In this document: positions 28,431 to 36,453 of the stretch, in pieces
How positions within the stretch are numbered: position 1 is the first letter of the stretch
Layout: each line of letters begins with the position of its first letter
Source: Alphaproteobacteria bacterium UBA1303
GTDB lineage: Bacteria > Pseudomonadota > Alphaproteobacteria > Micropepsales > Micropepsaceae
Length of the DNA: 64,000 nt
Reading direction: 5' to 3'
Assembly: GCA_002307315.1 (NCBI GenBank)
Contig: DBTZ01000054.1
Coordinates: 1 to 64,000 of the forward strand
Program-made: the position numbers and the translations under genes
The notes under the pieces: generated by a model
What the model was told of the DNA's origin: nothing
The model's input: only the letters and a program-made list of their open reading frames with translations
Database searches by the model: none

Positions 28431-31400
28431 TCATGAACCGTCAACCTTAATCGGGTAATCCACAAAGCGTCGACGCAAAGCTGCACCGCAGCGTTTGAGC
28501 TCACGAATGCTTTGGGCAAACTCTCGGCCAATAATTCTTTCATCTGGGCGGCCACTGCCTATGACGTTATGATGTTCACTTGGCACTGCGGTATGTCGCA
28601 GAAGAAAGAATGCAGCCTCTCCGTGTTCGGAGGCGCCAGCCGTGGCATCTCTAACTAGCTCACTGATGAGAGCGCAATAACTTTCCGCCACAGCTCGGCA
28701 CTTACTGCGGTAGCGATGATGGTCCGCGTTGCGATACCATCGCCCAAAAGCCAAGTTTGCTTCTCGTCGCATTTCGGCAGCTATGTCCTTCGTCGCTATG
28801 TTCCCCTGTGCTGCTAAACACGCCCCGTTATACCAGCCCGTGTCTTCAAGGGTATCAAAGGCACTGCGTGCAGAAATTTGGCGTTCCAGAGCGTAATCTA
28901 GCAAAAAGTGGAGAAAATGTTCGCGTACGAAGTACGGCGTCCCCCTCGGTTTAGTATCTCTATGAAACTTGTATTCGGACGCGGCATTTTCAGTTTCGCC
29001 ATCAAGATAGCTAATTATCAAATTAAGTACGTATGACATATCGTCATCGACATTGCTCTCTTTGAGATCGATGTCGATTATTTCGATGATGGACGCACAG
29101 ACTATGCCTACTATATCCGCGCAGCTCTGCAGAATTTCGATGCCAGATAATGCATGAAGGCCTTCAAATAGTACTTGGATGTCATCTTCTGTTTCGACGG
29201 CTTTTGCCACTTGATATCCGAAGTAACGGTCAAGTTTCCATCGCGCTATTTCGCGTGCAAATTTGGCTGCAATCTCGCAGCGAGTTCCTAGTGATATGCC
29301 GCTAGAGGAAAAGGCGAAGTACAGAATCGCGAACACCTCGCGCCTTTCGAGATTTCGCACCTCCATCGAAATAAGGCTTGCCGCCACATGTTCTGCCGCA
29401 TCGTCACTAGCAAATGCCGCGGCGAATAGCGCGGCTTCTGCGGAAACAAGAGCGGGGAATTCAGTGTTCTTGGTTGCGGTCAAAACATGTAGCGTGAAGT
29501 CCAACCACGCATTACAGAGTTTTTGATCGTAGCGATCTGTATGTAACAAGAATAATTGCCACGTACCTTCGCGGAATGACGAATCTGGGATGGCTTCTAG
29601 CCATCGGAGTATTTCCGTTTCCGCATGAGTGTTCACCTCCAAGCTCTTGAATATGGCCGTGGCCATGATTTCATGCCAAATAATGTCTGTGATTAAGCTA
29701 ATTGTGCAGTTTTTCCCAATCGGTGCGAGAGGGGAGGTTTTCGGTAAGTGGATAAGAGACAGTTGAGACAAAATATCGAGCCCGCCCAGACTGCCTCCCA
29801 CCGAAAAATTTGCTAGTTTTTCTGCGGCATCGGCAAGAGCAGGTGTTACCGTGCGTTTCTCTCGCATTAAGTCGCAGAGCGATAGCATGATGTTTCTGAT
29901 GCGCAACCTCTGTTCGTCGGATTGCTTTGGTAGAAGATGCTCGCAACGATGCTCCCATAGCTTTTCTATAAAGCTAATGTAGTGCTGCGTCGTTATCGGA
30001 CGGGCCCTGCTCTTGTCTTGTTCTGCAATTGCGATGACAGCGATCAGTGGGGACGACAGGCGTGACGCTGTACGCTGATCAATTTCAGCAAGTGTCTGTT
30101 TCCACAACTCATTATCTGGGCAGTTTTCACGAATAATTTTCAAACCTGTTTTCACGTCATCGTTCAGCGGATCGATCATGAATGCGCCGTCAACAAAACA
30201 TGCCGTTGGCTTGGATGTTTCATGCCAGTCGTCCGGATCATATGGAGAAATTCCGTATTTCTTGAAAAACGGTATGAAATTTGTCAGTCCTGCGTAGCTT
30301 GTATCGAGTGCGAGGAATACCCAGCGAAAGCTGGTGTAATTGGTGGTGTTTTCTACCAAATTTCTGATGGAGGCCGCCAACTGAGGTTGTTGCCTAACCA
30401 CGCGTTCAAAATCGTCGAAAATAAAAAGGACGTGAAGCCCTCGCTTACACATGTACTGGTCGAATGAGGCTAGATCGGTCCATGCACGTTCTGTTACTCG
30501 TTTCACCTCATCTAGAACCCAATCGGCGGCTAAACGGCTGTCGATGGAATGCTCAAGCTCGATGATCCTGGTTGTTAGCTTGATGATCCAGGTTGTTGTC
30601 TTGCTTGGTCGGTCCGGATTGAACCATCGTCGTAGATAGCTCTGCAGCAAGGCTGTGCGTCCACTGCCAAAAGTACCAAGGACGACGAGGCAGCGCGAGT
30701 ATGATCCTTTATCGCACCAATTTTTTTTGAACCTATCCAATCGTCCTGCTAACTGGCGGAGTGCTTTTGTTGTCCTAGTTGACTGTGTGTCGCTAGCCTT
30801 ACCGCGGCTGCGGCTCCTGTTTCGCTCGCGCAGTATGTTTGCTTCACGGATGATTGTATCAGCTATCTTGAGAACTTTAGTCTCGATTTCTGGAAACTCT
30901 CCGCGAAAATTCACCGCTTCTATTTGCTTGTTGCCTGTCAGAATTAGGCTGTCCGCATCAGGTTGAACCCCATCCCCATGCCTTTGTGTTGTTCCTAAGG
31001 TATTGATGAATGCGTCTCGAATCCTTTCATTCCAGGGCTTATCTGAAATTAGTTTCGAAACATATTTCTCTAGCGGAGACGGAACTGGCAGCAAATTGGG
31101 ACTGATGGCATTTGCGTCCTTTTCGAGTGTACGGAATTCCAGTTCGAGATGTCGCCGCCACGTTGTGAAACACTCAGTGCTTGGATCGTCCGCGTCTTCA
31201 TCTGGCGCCTCAGCATCTACCAGCAGTGTTCGAAATCCCGGGATGATCCAGGCGTCGGCAAGTCGCGATACATCTAGAATTCCATCGTAGTTGGCTGGAA
31301 CTTTCTTCACTACGCCATAGATCCACAATGTTCTGGAGCCTTGATCCCCTACAAACGTGACTGCACTGCCCGACATTCCATGCCAGTTTTCACGAGGACT

Positions 31401-31895
31401 GTTCGGTAGGTCGGATTGTTCAACTCCCAACCTGAGTGGATGAAATATGTCTGTTGTACTTATAAATCCGCGTACAGGAGTTTGAGTGCGTGGCGCTTCC
31501 GATGTTTTTGAAGCGCGGGGAAACCCTCGCGCCTCGACTGCTTCGCGCGCATTCGTTGTGACTGTCGCAACACGTAGCGGCAGGCTTGGCCGGTCTGCGA
31601 GGTCTGAAGGATTCTCAATCTTAATTAGCGCTAAATCAATGTCGAGATTATACCACACGATTTCGGTGTTTTGCCGCCACGGCCATTCCTTCAAGCTTTT
31701 GCGGTCTTTCACCAACCGTACTTTCCAACCGTCACGAATATATGAATTTTCAGTATTGGTATCTTCCGCCAGTATGTGAGCCGCCGTTAGAATCAAGTTT
31801 TTGGCAATTAGGCGTCCGCTTCCAAAGCGTTCAATTTTTCCATCATGTTGGATCTGCGCGATGTCTGACTGCAGCTCATCTAGATCTATCGCCAT
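28431..31895 (-). CDS. Trypsin-like protease fused to a P-loop NTPase (STAND-like) and a large helical domain
   Basis: This is a 1154-residue multidomain protein. Residues 1-225 form a trypsin-like protease with the full triad: His40 (LTAAHIL), Asp87 (DIDLALIKI) and Ser175 (GMSGSAV). A P-loop NTPase follows: Walker A GTFGSGRT (407-414, with Arg413 where Lys is normal) and Walker B HVLFIFDD (488-495). The remaining 550 residues look helical with no motif I know. The ATG at 31895 follows GAGG and lies 7 bases after the Trypco2 stop. Known context: trypsin-type proteases with STAND NTPases and Trypco domains are counted among bacterial conflict systems. Inferred role: a prophage-borne sensor whose protease acts on infection. 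Base composition is AT-richer than the flanks, which points to transfer. Confidence 0.85.
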   Translation of the reverse strand: MAIDLDELQSDIAQIQHDGKIERFGSGRLIAKNLILTAAHILAEDTNTENSYIRDGWKVRLVKDRKSLKEWPWRQNTEIVWYNLDIDLALIKIENPSDLADRPSLPLRVATVTTNAREAVEARGFPRASKTSEAPRTQTPVRGFISTTDIFHPLRLGVEQSDLPNSPRENWHGMSGSAVTFVGDQGSRTLWIYGVVKKVPANYDGILDVSRLADAWIIPGFRTLLVDAEAPDEDADDPSTECFTTWRRHLELEFRTLEKDANAISPNLLPVPSPLEKYVSKLISDKPWNERIRDAFINTLGTTQRHGDGVQPDADSLILTGNKQIEAVNFRGEFPEIETKVLKIADTIIREANILRERNRSRSRGKASDTQSTRTTKALRQLAGRLDRFKKNWCDKGSYSRCLVVLGTFGSGRTALLQSYLRRWFNPDRPSKTTTWIIKLTTRIIELEHSIDSRLAADWVLDEVKRVTERAWTDLASFDQYMCKRGLHVLFIFDDFERVVRQQPQLAASIRNLVENTTNYTSFRWVFLALDTSYAGLTNFIPFFKKYGISPYDPDDWHETSKPTACFVDGAFMIDPLNDDVKTGLKIIRENCPDNELWKQTLAEIDQRTASRLSSPLIAVIAIAEQDKSRARPITTQHYISFIEKLWEHRCEHLLPKQSDEQRLRIRNIMLSLCDLMREKRTVTPALADAAEKLANFSVGGSLGGLDILSQLSLIHLPKTSPLAPIGKNCTISLITDIIWHEIMATAIFKSLEVNTHAETEILRWLEAIPDSSFREGTWQLFLLHTDRYDQKLCNAWLDFTLHVLTATKNTEFPALVSAEAALFAAAFASDDAAEHVAASLISMEVRNLERREVFAILYFAFSSSGISLGTRCEIAAKFAREIARWKLDRYFGYQVAKAVETEDDIQVLFEGLHALSGIEILQSCADIVGIVCASIIEIIDIDLKESNVDDDMSYVLNLIISYLDGETENAASEYKFHRDTKPRGTPYFVREHFLHFLLDYALERQISARSAFDTLEDTGWYNGACLAAQGNIATKDIAAEMRREANLAFGRWYRNADHHRYRSKCRAVAESYCALISELVRDATAGASEHGEAAFFLLRHTAVPSEHHNVIGSGRPDERIIGREFAQSIRELKRCGAALRRRFVDYPIKVDGS

Positions 31896-31902
31896 AGTCG
31901 CC

Positions 31903-32205
31903 TCAGTCTTTCTCAATCTGAGTGTCAACAACAAAGACGTCGGCGCCATCCTGAGTGACCGGCTCCAGAACCAACTTCACCTTATGTAGATGCTCGTTCG
32001 AGAGCTTCATTTTTCCAGATAGATCAGCGACCCATGCTTTTAGTGCCCCACCCACCTCTCCATCCCACGTAAATGCAATCGAAAGTTCCACTTCGACGCT
32101 CTTTGCGCGAAAATGCAAGGACTTGCCGTCGCCTTCTCGCTGCGCTTCTTCGATCTGGGTGCGAACCTGCCTGATTGCCTCGGCCAGCGTAATGTTTTTT
32201 TCCAT
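31903..32205 (-). CDS. Trypsin-co-occurring domain 2 (Trypco2) protein
   Basis: A 100-residue protein whose body follows the Trypco2 pattern: LAEAIRQVRTQIEEAQREGD helix, LHFRAKSVEVELSIAF strand pair, and HLHKVKLVLEPV at the end. The domain is named for co-occurrence with trypsin-like proteases, and the next gene, 7 bases on, is exactly that. A strong GGGAGGGG site precedes the ATG. Its function is not known; an inhibitor, adaptor or sensor for the protease is plausible. Confidence 0.8.
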   Translation of the reverse strand: MEKNITLAEAIRQVRTQIEEAQREGDGKSLHFRAKSVEVELSIAFTWDGEVGGALKAWVADLSGKMKLSNEHLHKVKLVLEPVTQDGADVFVVDTQIEKD

Positions 32206-32371
32206 TGTCCCCCCTCCCGTATCTTTGATTTTGAAACGGGCCTAGATGCTATATCTTTCGAAGGGGTGGAAACCGTGACGTGATACCGCAGATTTTGGAT
32301 CCTAATCGTTAGCCTGTCGAATATCTTTCAATTTACCCAGGGCCGAAATGAAATTGGTCAGATCTGATAAT

Positions 32372-32641
32372 TTATTGCCTCGCTGCCCAGGCGAGAACTT
32401 CGGTCGCCTTCCACCGGCGTTCTTTGGTGAAGTATTTCGGCTCCGGAAAGCCTTTCTTCTTCACCACGTCGTAGACCGTCTTGCGGCTTTTGATGCCGAG
32501 TGCGGCCTGGATTTCCTTGGTCGACCAATATTCTTCGGCCGGTGCCGCGCCCGTTATGGCCGGCGCCGGAAGCCGCTTGGCGATGGCATCGGCGAGCTGC
32601 TCGTAATCGATCAGGACGGTGATGGCCGCTTGACCGCTCAT
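32372..32641 (-). CDS. AlpA/excisionase-like helix-turn-helix protein
   Basis: An 89-residue protein with an MerR-like wing/helix segment (YWSTKEIQAALGIKSRKTVY then FPEPKYFTKERRWKATEVL), as in AlpA-type phage regulators and excisionases. Last gene of the leftward early operon; starts 4 bases after the previous stop. Position near int suits an excisionase, but this is inference. Confidence 0.6.
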   Translation of the reverse strand: MSGQAAITVLIDYEQLADAIAKRLPAPAITGAAPAEEYWSTKEIQAALGIKSRKTVYDVVKKKGFPEPKYFTKERRWKATEVLAWAARQ

Positions 32642-32645
32642 CGCT

Positions 32646-32954
32646 TCAGGTCTCGGCTAGCAGCCGGCGCAACAGCGCGGCTTGCGGCAGATCGGGTTGG
32701 AGAACGATGAAGTCGGCACGTTTGGCATCGTACGTGTCGGTGTCGACCGTCTCGACATCGAAGATGATGAAGGTGCAGACGACCTTGCCGGGCATCTTCT
32801 TGTCGTCGGCGGCGATCAGATAGCGCGGTGTCGCGCGGCGATCCTGCGCGAGGTGTTCGATTTCGGTGGCGAGTTCTTGGACCAGCGCGCGCGGTACGAA
32901 GGCGTGGCCGACGCAGGCCGCTGTGATCTCGGCTAGGCGAGCGGGCGTCATCAT
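32646..32954 (-). CDS. Hypothetical phage early protein
   Basis: A 102-residue protein starting at ATG 32954 behind AAGGAG. It has a helical N-half and a strand-rich C-half (KVVCTFIIFDVETVDTDTYD, RADFIVLQPDLPQAALL). I do not recognise a family. Middle gene of the leftward operon under the PL-type promoter. Confidence 0.6.
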   Translation of the reverse strand: MMTPARLAEITAACVGHAFVPRALVQELATEIEHLAQDRRATPRYLIAADDKKMPGKVVCTFIIFDVETVDTDTYDAKRADFIVLQPDLPQAALLRRLLAET

Positions 32955-33000
32955 GCGGCTCCTTCTGCGGTTGGCTGCGAACGCGATTGGCGCGCGGCGG

Positions 33001-33582
33001 TCACAGCAAGTCTCCGAAGGCTGGGCTTTTCGCCAGACCGGCAACCCGCGCGTAGGTCCGAAGCGCCTCGACGAAGCGTTCGTGAGCGCGGTCCCAGCCC
33101 AGCGGCAGAATGCGCGGCTTCAGCGGGATGGCCCCGCGGCGCTCCAGCCGCGCGATCTCCGGTGCACATCCGTTGCAGAGCTGGCGCAGCTCGGTCAGCT
33201 CGACGCAGTCGTGAACGCGCGTCAGTGAGACGGCGACACTCGGCGGCATCGGCCAGGACAGGCCGAAGGCCTGATGGATGGCGGCTTGCAGAGCGGGCAG
33301 GTGTGCCGGGTCGCTGGAATAGCAATACTCGGCATGATGCAGCAGGGCATAGAACGCGGCCAGCGCCCCTTCGGCGCGGGCAATTTCGCCGGCAATGATC
33401 GCGCTGTGCTGCGCCACGGTGTAGAGGCCGCGCGTCGCGCCGCGGAACATCGCGAGCTTCGCCAGCTGCTCGGCGAGATCGGTGACCAGGATCGAGGTGA
33501 CCTTCGGCGCGGCAAGATCGACACGGCAGCCCGCCCAGGTGAACGCGACCGCGTTGGCAAGGTTGTTGGGATGTTCTGGCAT
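33001..33582 (-). CDS. HD-superfamily (YfbR-like) phosphohydrolase relative with altered motif
   Basis: A 193-residue protein matching phage and YfbR-type HD hydrolases, which remove phosphate from dNMPs: a GLYTVAQHSAIIAGEI helix, ALLHHAE where the family has ALLHDA, then a VHDCVELTEL segment. The central HD dyad reads HH, so metal binding may be altered or lost. I start at ATG 33582, not the GTG at 33612, because the PL-type promoter would place transcription start near 33609. First gene of the leftward early operon. Confidence 0.6.
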   Translation of the reverse strand: MPEHPNNLANAVAFTWAGCRVDLAAPKVTSILVTDLAEQLAKLAMFRGATRGLYTVAQHSAIIAGEIARAEGALAAFYALLHHAEYCYSSDPAHLPALQAAIHQAFGLSWPMPPSVAVSLTRVHDCVELTELRQLCNGCAPEIARLERRGAIPLKPRILPLGWDRAHERFVEALRTYARVAGLAKSPAFGDLL

Positions 33583-33618
33583 ATCTTGCGCCCCCCCATC
33601 CGCTGTACGCACGTAACG

Positions 33619-33708
33619 ATTGCGGAAAACGCAATTTTTGTCAATGCGAGAATCGCAATTCTCATTGCATTCCGCAGCTTATGTGGCGGCAGAATTGCGA
33701 ATCGCAAG
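33619..33708 (-). promoter_or_regulatory. Left operator/promoter cluster (PL-like)
   Basis: Sites: ATTGCGGAAAACGCAAT (33619-33635), AATGCGAGAATCGCAAT (33643-33659), and a shorter palindrome TTGCGAATCGCAA within 33694-33708. On the minus strand TTGACA (33639-33644) lies just before the first site, which would cover spacer and -10. The layout mirrors the right cluster and fits a repressed leftward early promoter. Confidence 0.75.
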
Positions 33709-33718
33709 AGGGCTGGGG

Positions 33719-34336
33719 TCAGACGAGAACTTTGCTGGTCCAGACGATACGGCCGACCACATCGAGGTCGTCCGGCGCCAGGTTGTCGTAAGCGGGAACG
33801 GACGGATCTTCGCTGCGAACCGTCAGGGTTTTGTTCGCCGGATGGGTGGAGATCGAACGCTTAAAGAGGGCGTCGCCGATGCGCAGGACATAGCTGCCTT
33901 CTTGCCGCGGGTTGGTCAGCGTGGTGTCGACCAGCCATTGCTCGTCGCCCCACTCGAAGGCGGCGAGGGTCTGCGGGTCTTTGGTGATCCGCTCCAGCCA
34001 GTGCCGGTCGAGTAGCAAATAGCGCTGAGAAATCGCATCTTTCAGCGCTTGTCCGTCGGGCAGCGCGAGGCGCATGTCATAGACCGGAACCGGCGCATAA
34101 TCGGCCGGTGCCGGCGGCAGGCCGTCGGCAAAACTTTCCAAGCGATCGGGCGCGCGTTCGCCCAAATAGCGCTCGACCAGCGGCAGTTCGGAGGCTTTGA
34201 GCCGCCGCGTTCCCTTGGTCAGACGATTGGCAGCGGCCGGGTCGAGGCCGAGCGCGTCGGCAAGACCTTTTTGCGTCCGGCCGGTGCGCTTCAGCGCGTC
34301 GGCAATCCATTGACGTCGCAATTCATCACTTCCCAT
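33719..34336 (-). CDS. CI-like phage repressor lacking the self-cleavage serine motif
   Basis: A 205-residue repressor: N-terminal helix-turn-helix (RTQKGLADALGLDPAAANRL) and a C-terminal LexA/S24-type fold recognised by WLERITKDP, GDEQWLVDTT, GSYVLRIGDALFKR and DVVGRIVW. The family normally has GDSM with the nucleophile before the GD-LVD strand; here about 11 residues are absent and no such Ser is seen. It probably cannot self-cleave in the SOS response, so induction may need another route. Operator clusters lie on both sides of the gene. Confidence 0.82.
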   Translation of the reverse strand: MGSDELRRQWIADALKRTGRTQKGLADALGLDPAAANRLTKGTRRLKASELPLVERYLGERAPDRLESFADGLPPAPADYAPVPVYDMRLALPDGQALKDAISQRYLLLDRHWLERITKDPQTLAAFEWGDEQWLVDTTLTNPRQEGSYVLRIGDALFKRSISTHPANKTLTVRSEDPSVPAYDNLAPDDLDVVGRIVWTSKVLV

Positions 34337-34345
34337 GGGCTCACC

Positions 34346-34419
34346 GTTGCGAGTAGCGCAATTTTCCGCAATTGCGGATACCGCAATGAATATTGACAGT
34401 CTATTGCGATTTTCGCAAT
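34346..34419 (+). promoter_or_regulatory. Right operator/promoter cluster (PR/PRM-like)
   Basis: Three 17-bp sites share ATTGCG-N5-CGCAAT: GTTGCGAGTAGCGCAAT (34346-34362), ATTGCGGATACCGCAAT (34371-34387) and ATTGCGATTTTCGCAAT (34403-34419). TTGACA (34393-34398) lies between the second and third, and the third covers spacer and a CAATAT -10 (34416-34421). The start point would fall near the Cro-like ATG at 34429. Confidence 0.8.
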
Positions 34420-34428
34420 ATCCGGTAC

Positions 34429-34824
34429 ATGGACCCGGCGGAAACCATCATTCGCAAGTGCGGCGGCGGCAATTTTGCCCGCGGCGTAAACCGCGTATCC
34501 GCTTGGACGGGCGTGGATAAAAGCCAAGTTTACCGCTGGTCCTACACCAAAGGTAAGGGCGGCGCCGATGGCGTGATTCCGGCGCAACACCACCAGAAAA
34601 TCTTGGATGGCGCCCGGCGCGACGTCATCGCCCTCAAGCCGGAAGACTTCTTTGCGCGCCCCGCGGAAATGCCCGCCGCCGCAGAACCGGAAACGCGCCG
34701 CCGGGAGGATGTGATCGTTGTGGTATCCGGCGTTCCGAGCCCCTTCGCTTACATCAATGGCGCTCGCGTCGGTCTCGACGCGGTCAAGCGGCACATCCGC
34801 GATCTCGAAAGGAACGCGGCATGA
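34429..34824 (+). CDS. Cro-like helix-turn-helix regulator
   Basis: A 131-residue protein with an N-terminal DNA-binding region (NFARGVNRVSAWTGVDKSQV then YRWSYTKGKGGADGVIP) like small Cro/YdaS proteins. It is divergent from the repressor across the right operators, the place of Cro in lambda. ATG 34429 lacks a Shine-Dalgarno and may be at or near the 5' end of the mRNA. The C-terminal half is of unknown role. Confidence 0.7.
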   Translation: MDPAETIIRKCGGGNFARGVNRVSAWTGVDKSQVYRWSYTKGKGGADGVIPAQHHQKILDGARRDVIALKPEDFFARPAEMPAAAEPETRRREDVIVVVSGVPSPFAYINGARVGLDAVKRHIRDLERNAA

Positions 34825-34979
34825 GCGACCCGGCCACCAAATTCCATCACCCACCCAACCGCTGGAGAGGCAGCCCATGGAACGGCCACAAAGGACTATT
34901 TCCGAAGAAAGAATCGCTTGGGCAATCGGCGTTTCGTCGGGCAAGCGCGAAAGTGACCTCATCATTGCGCGGCGCCTGA
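34821..34979 (+). CDS. Possible 52-residue early protein overlapping its neighbour
   Basis: An ATG overlaps the Cro-like stop (ATGA) and opens a 52-codon frame rich in Pro, Trp and Lys (MSDPATKFHHPPNRWRGSPW). It runs 100 bases into the next gene in another frame. Coupled starts of this kind are common in this phage, but coding is not proven. Confidence 0.25.
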   Translation: MSDPATKFHHPPNRWRGSPWNGHKGLFPKKESLGQSAFRRASAKVTSSLRGA

Positions 34980-35335
34980 ACCGCGGGCGAAAAATCGTAC
35001 GCGTCTGCTTGGACGAGATGGTCGGGCAAGGCGCGGTGCGGCGCCTCTTGGTCGATGGCCAGGTCCTGTTCGAAATGATTCCGGCCGCCAAGCGGGTTGC
35101 TCCGTCCAAAGCTGGGGCGGGCACAGCCGCTTTTGCCGAAGCGGACCGCGACGACGACAGAGCGCGCCGATACGAAGCCGCGCGCGCCGAAGCGCTTTGG
35201 ATCAAGCGGATGGGCAAGCGGCGCTATCGCGACGATCCGCGTTCGCTCGCCGAAGCCGAGCGCAATCCCGAAATCTATCGCGGCCCGCCCGATTATCCCT
35301 ACACGCTGGGCGGCGTGTGCTGCGAATGGGGCTGA
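34877..35335 (+). CDS. Hypothetical phage early protein
   Basis: A 152-residue charged protein starting at ATG 34877 after GGAGAGG. The N-half could form a small helix-turn-helix (SGKRESDLIIARRLNRGRKI), followed by an Arg/Asp-rich region and a Tyr/Pro-rich end with two Cys (GGVCCEWG). I recognise no family. It is in the rightward early operon. Confidence 0.55.
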   Translation: MERPQRTISEERIAWAIGVSSGKRESDLIIARRLNRGRKIVRVCLDEMVGQGAVRRLLVDGQVLFEMIPAAKRVAPSKAGAGTAAFAEADRDDDRARRYEAARAEALWIKRMGKRRYRDDPRSLAEAERNPEIYRGPPDYPYTLGGVCCEWG

Positions 35336-35354
35336 TCCAGGGGATGCGGCGGCG

Positions 35355-36185
35355 ATGGATGATGAAGGCCCTGTTGCAATCGGGCGTGCCGGACGGGAAT
35401 GGCTGGCGCTGGATGCCGCCACCGAGCGGGCGCTGATCGCCCGGCATCTGGGCCTCGAATACCCGCTTCATCCCGAAATCGACGATATCGCCGCGTGGCT
35501 AGCGTTGATCGATCTGGGCATTTGCTTTGCTACCATCGTCCGCGAGCCGCGTTGTGCGGTGAAGCCGGAAAAAGCCGCGCGCGATGCGGAGCGCGACACG
35601 ATGGAACTGGCGCTGCAGTGGCGCTATCCGGTCAGCGACCCGTCTTTGGGTATTTCTGCCGAGGCCGGTACCCCGGCGCTGATCCTGCCGGTCGCCAACG
35701 GCGAACGGTATGGCGAGGTCCTGTCGCTATCGGCGCTGGGCGAAGAGGATTTCGCTGCGGCGGTCGCCGATCTCGTCGCCCTTCCATGCGACGGCGGCAG
35801 GCCGTTGTCGCTGACGGGCTATACGCTTGCGGTCGGTTCGATGCAGGTCGATCCCAAGGGCCGGCTGGTGGTCTATGGCAGTGGGCGGGCGTGGCTCGAC
35901 GCCCATTTGGCCGTGGCGCGGACAATCGCGGCCGATACCCCCTCCCATCTGGTCGAGCGGCTGCATCTGCCGTTTCCGGCGCCGGATAGCACGCTGCTGG
36001 TCGAGCCCAAGGCGCTCGAATGGCGGGTGACGCAATGGCGCTGCGTGATCCCGCTCGCCGCCAAAACGATTGTATGCCCGGACTCCCGCGCGCTGGCGTT
36101 GCTGATCGATCGCGCGATGCGAAAAAAACAACGCGTGCGGAGGCTGCCGACCGTATGCGGACCAAAACAGGAGCGCGCAGCATGA
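35355..36185 (+). CDS. Hypothetical phage early protein
   Basis: A 276-residue protein from ATG 35355 (longer in-frame starts upstream overlap the previous gene and are unlikely). Mixed helix/strand, with WLALIDLGICFATIVREPR and two Cys near the C-terminus. No motif I know. It overlaps the next gene by ATGA, just before the zinc-ribbon and helicase genes, so a replication-linked role is possible. Confidence 0.55.
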   Translation: MDDEGPVAIGRAGREWLALDAATERALIARHLGLEYPLHPEIDDIAAWLALIDLGICFATIVREPRCAVKPEKAARDAERDTMELALQWRYPVSDPSLGISAEAGTPALILPVANGERYGEVLSLSALGEEDFAAAVADLVALPCDGGRPLSLTGYTLAVGSMQVDPKGRLVVYGSGRAWLDAHLAVARTIAADTPSHLVERLHLPFPAPDSTLLVEPKALEWRVTQWRCVIPLAAKTIVCPDSRALALLIDRAMRKKQRVRRLPTVCGPKQERAA

Positions 36186-36442
36186 GCAAAGGCGATGCCA
36201 AAAATCCGCGCAGACAGGCGTGTCACGGCAAGCCCTGCGCCAAATGCCATGGCAGCGAACGGCTTTTGCATGACGCCTACTGCAAAGCCTGCCGGACCAT
36301 CGTCAACCACGACGACTACATGAAGCGCAAAGCGCGGTTCGCGGCGATCCGAGCCGAACTCCGCAATCCCCACGCCATCATCGCCCGCCAAGCCCGCGAC
36401 TGCAAAGCGAAGAGCCCGCGGGCCAACACTTCGACTTCATAA
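36182..36442 (+). CDS. Small zinc-ribbon-like phage protein
   Basis: An 86-residue basic protein with two Cys pairs, CxxC in CAKCHG and CxxC in YCKACRT, that could bind one zinc. ATGA overlap with the previous gene. It precedes the primase-helicase by 11 bases; DNA binding is a fair guess. Confidence 0.6.
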   Translation: MSKGDAKNPRRQACHGKPCAKCHGSERLLHDAYCKACRTIVNHDDYMKRKARFAAIRAELRNPHAIIARQARDCKAKSPRANTSTS

Positions 36443-36453
36443 CGAGCTCACGC

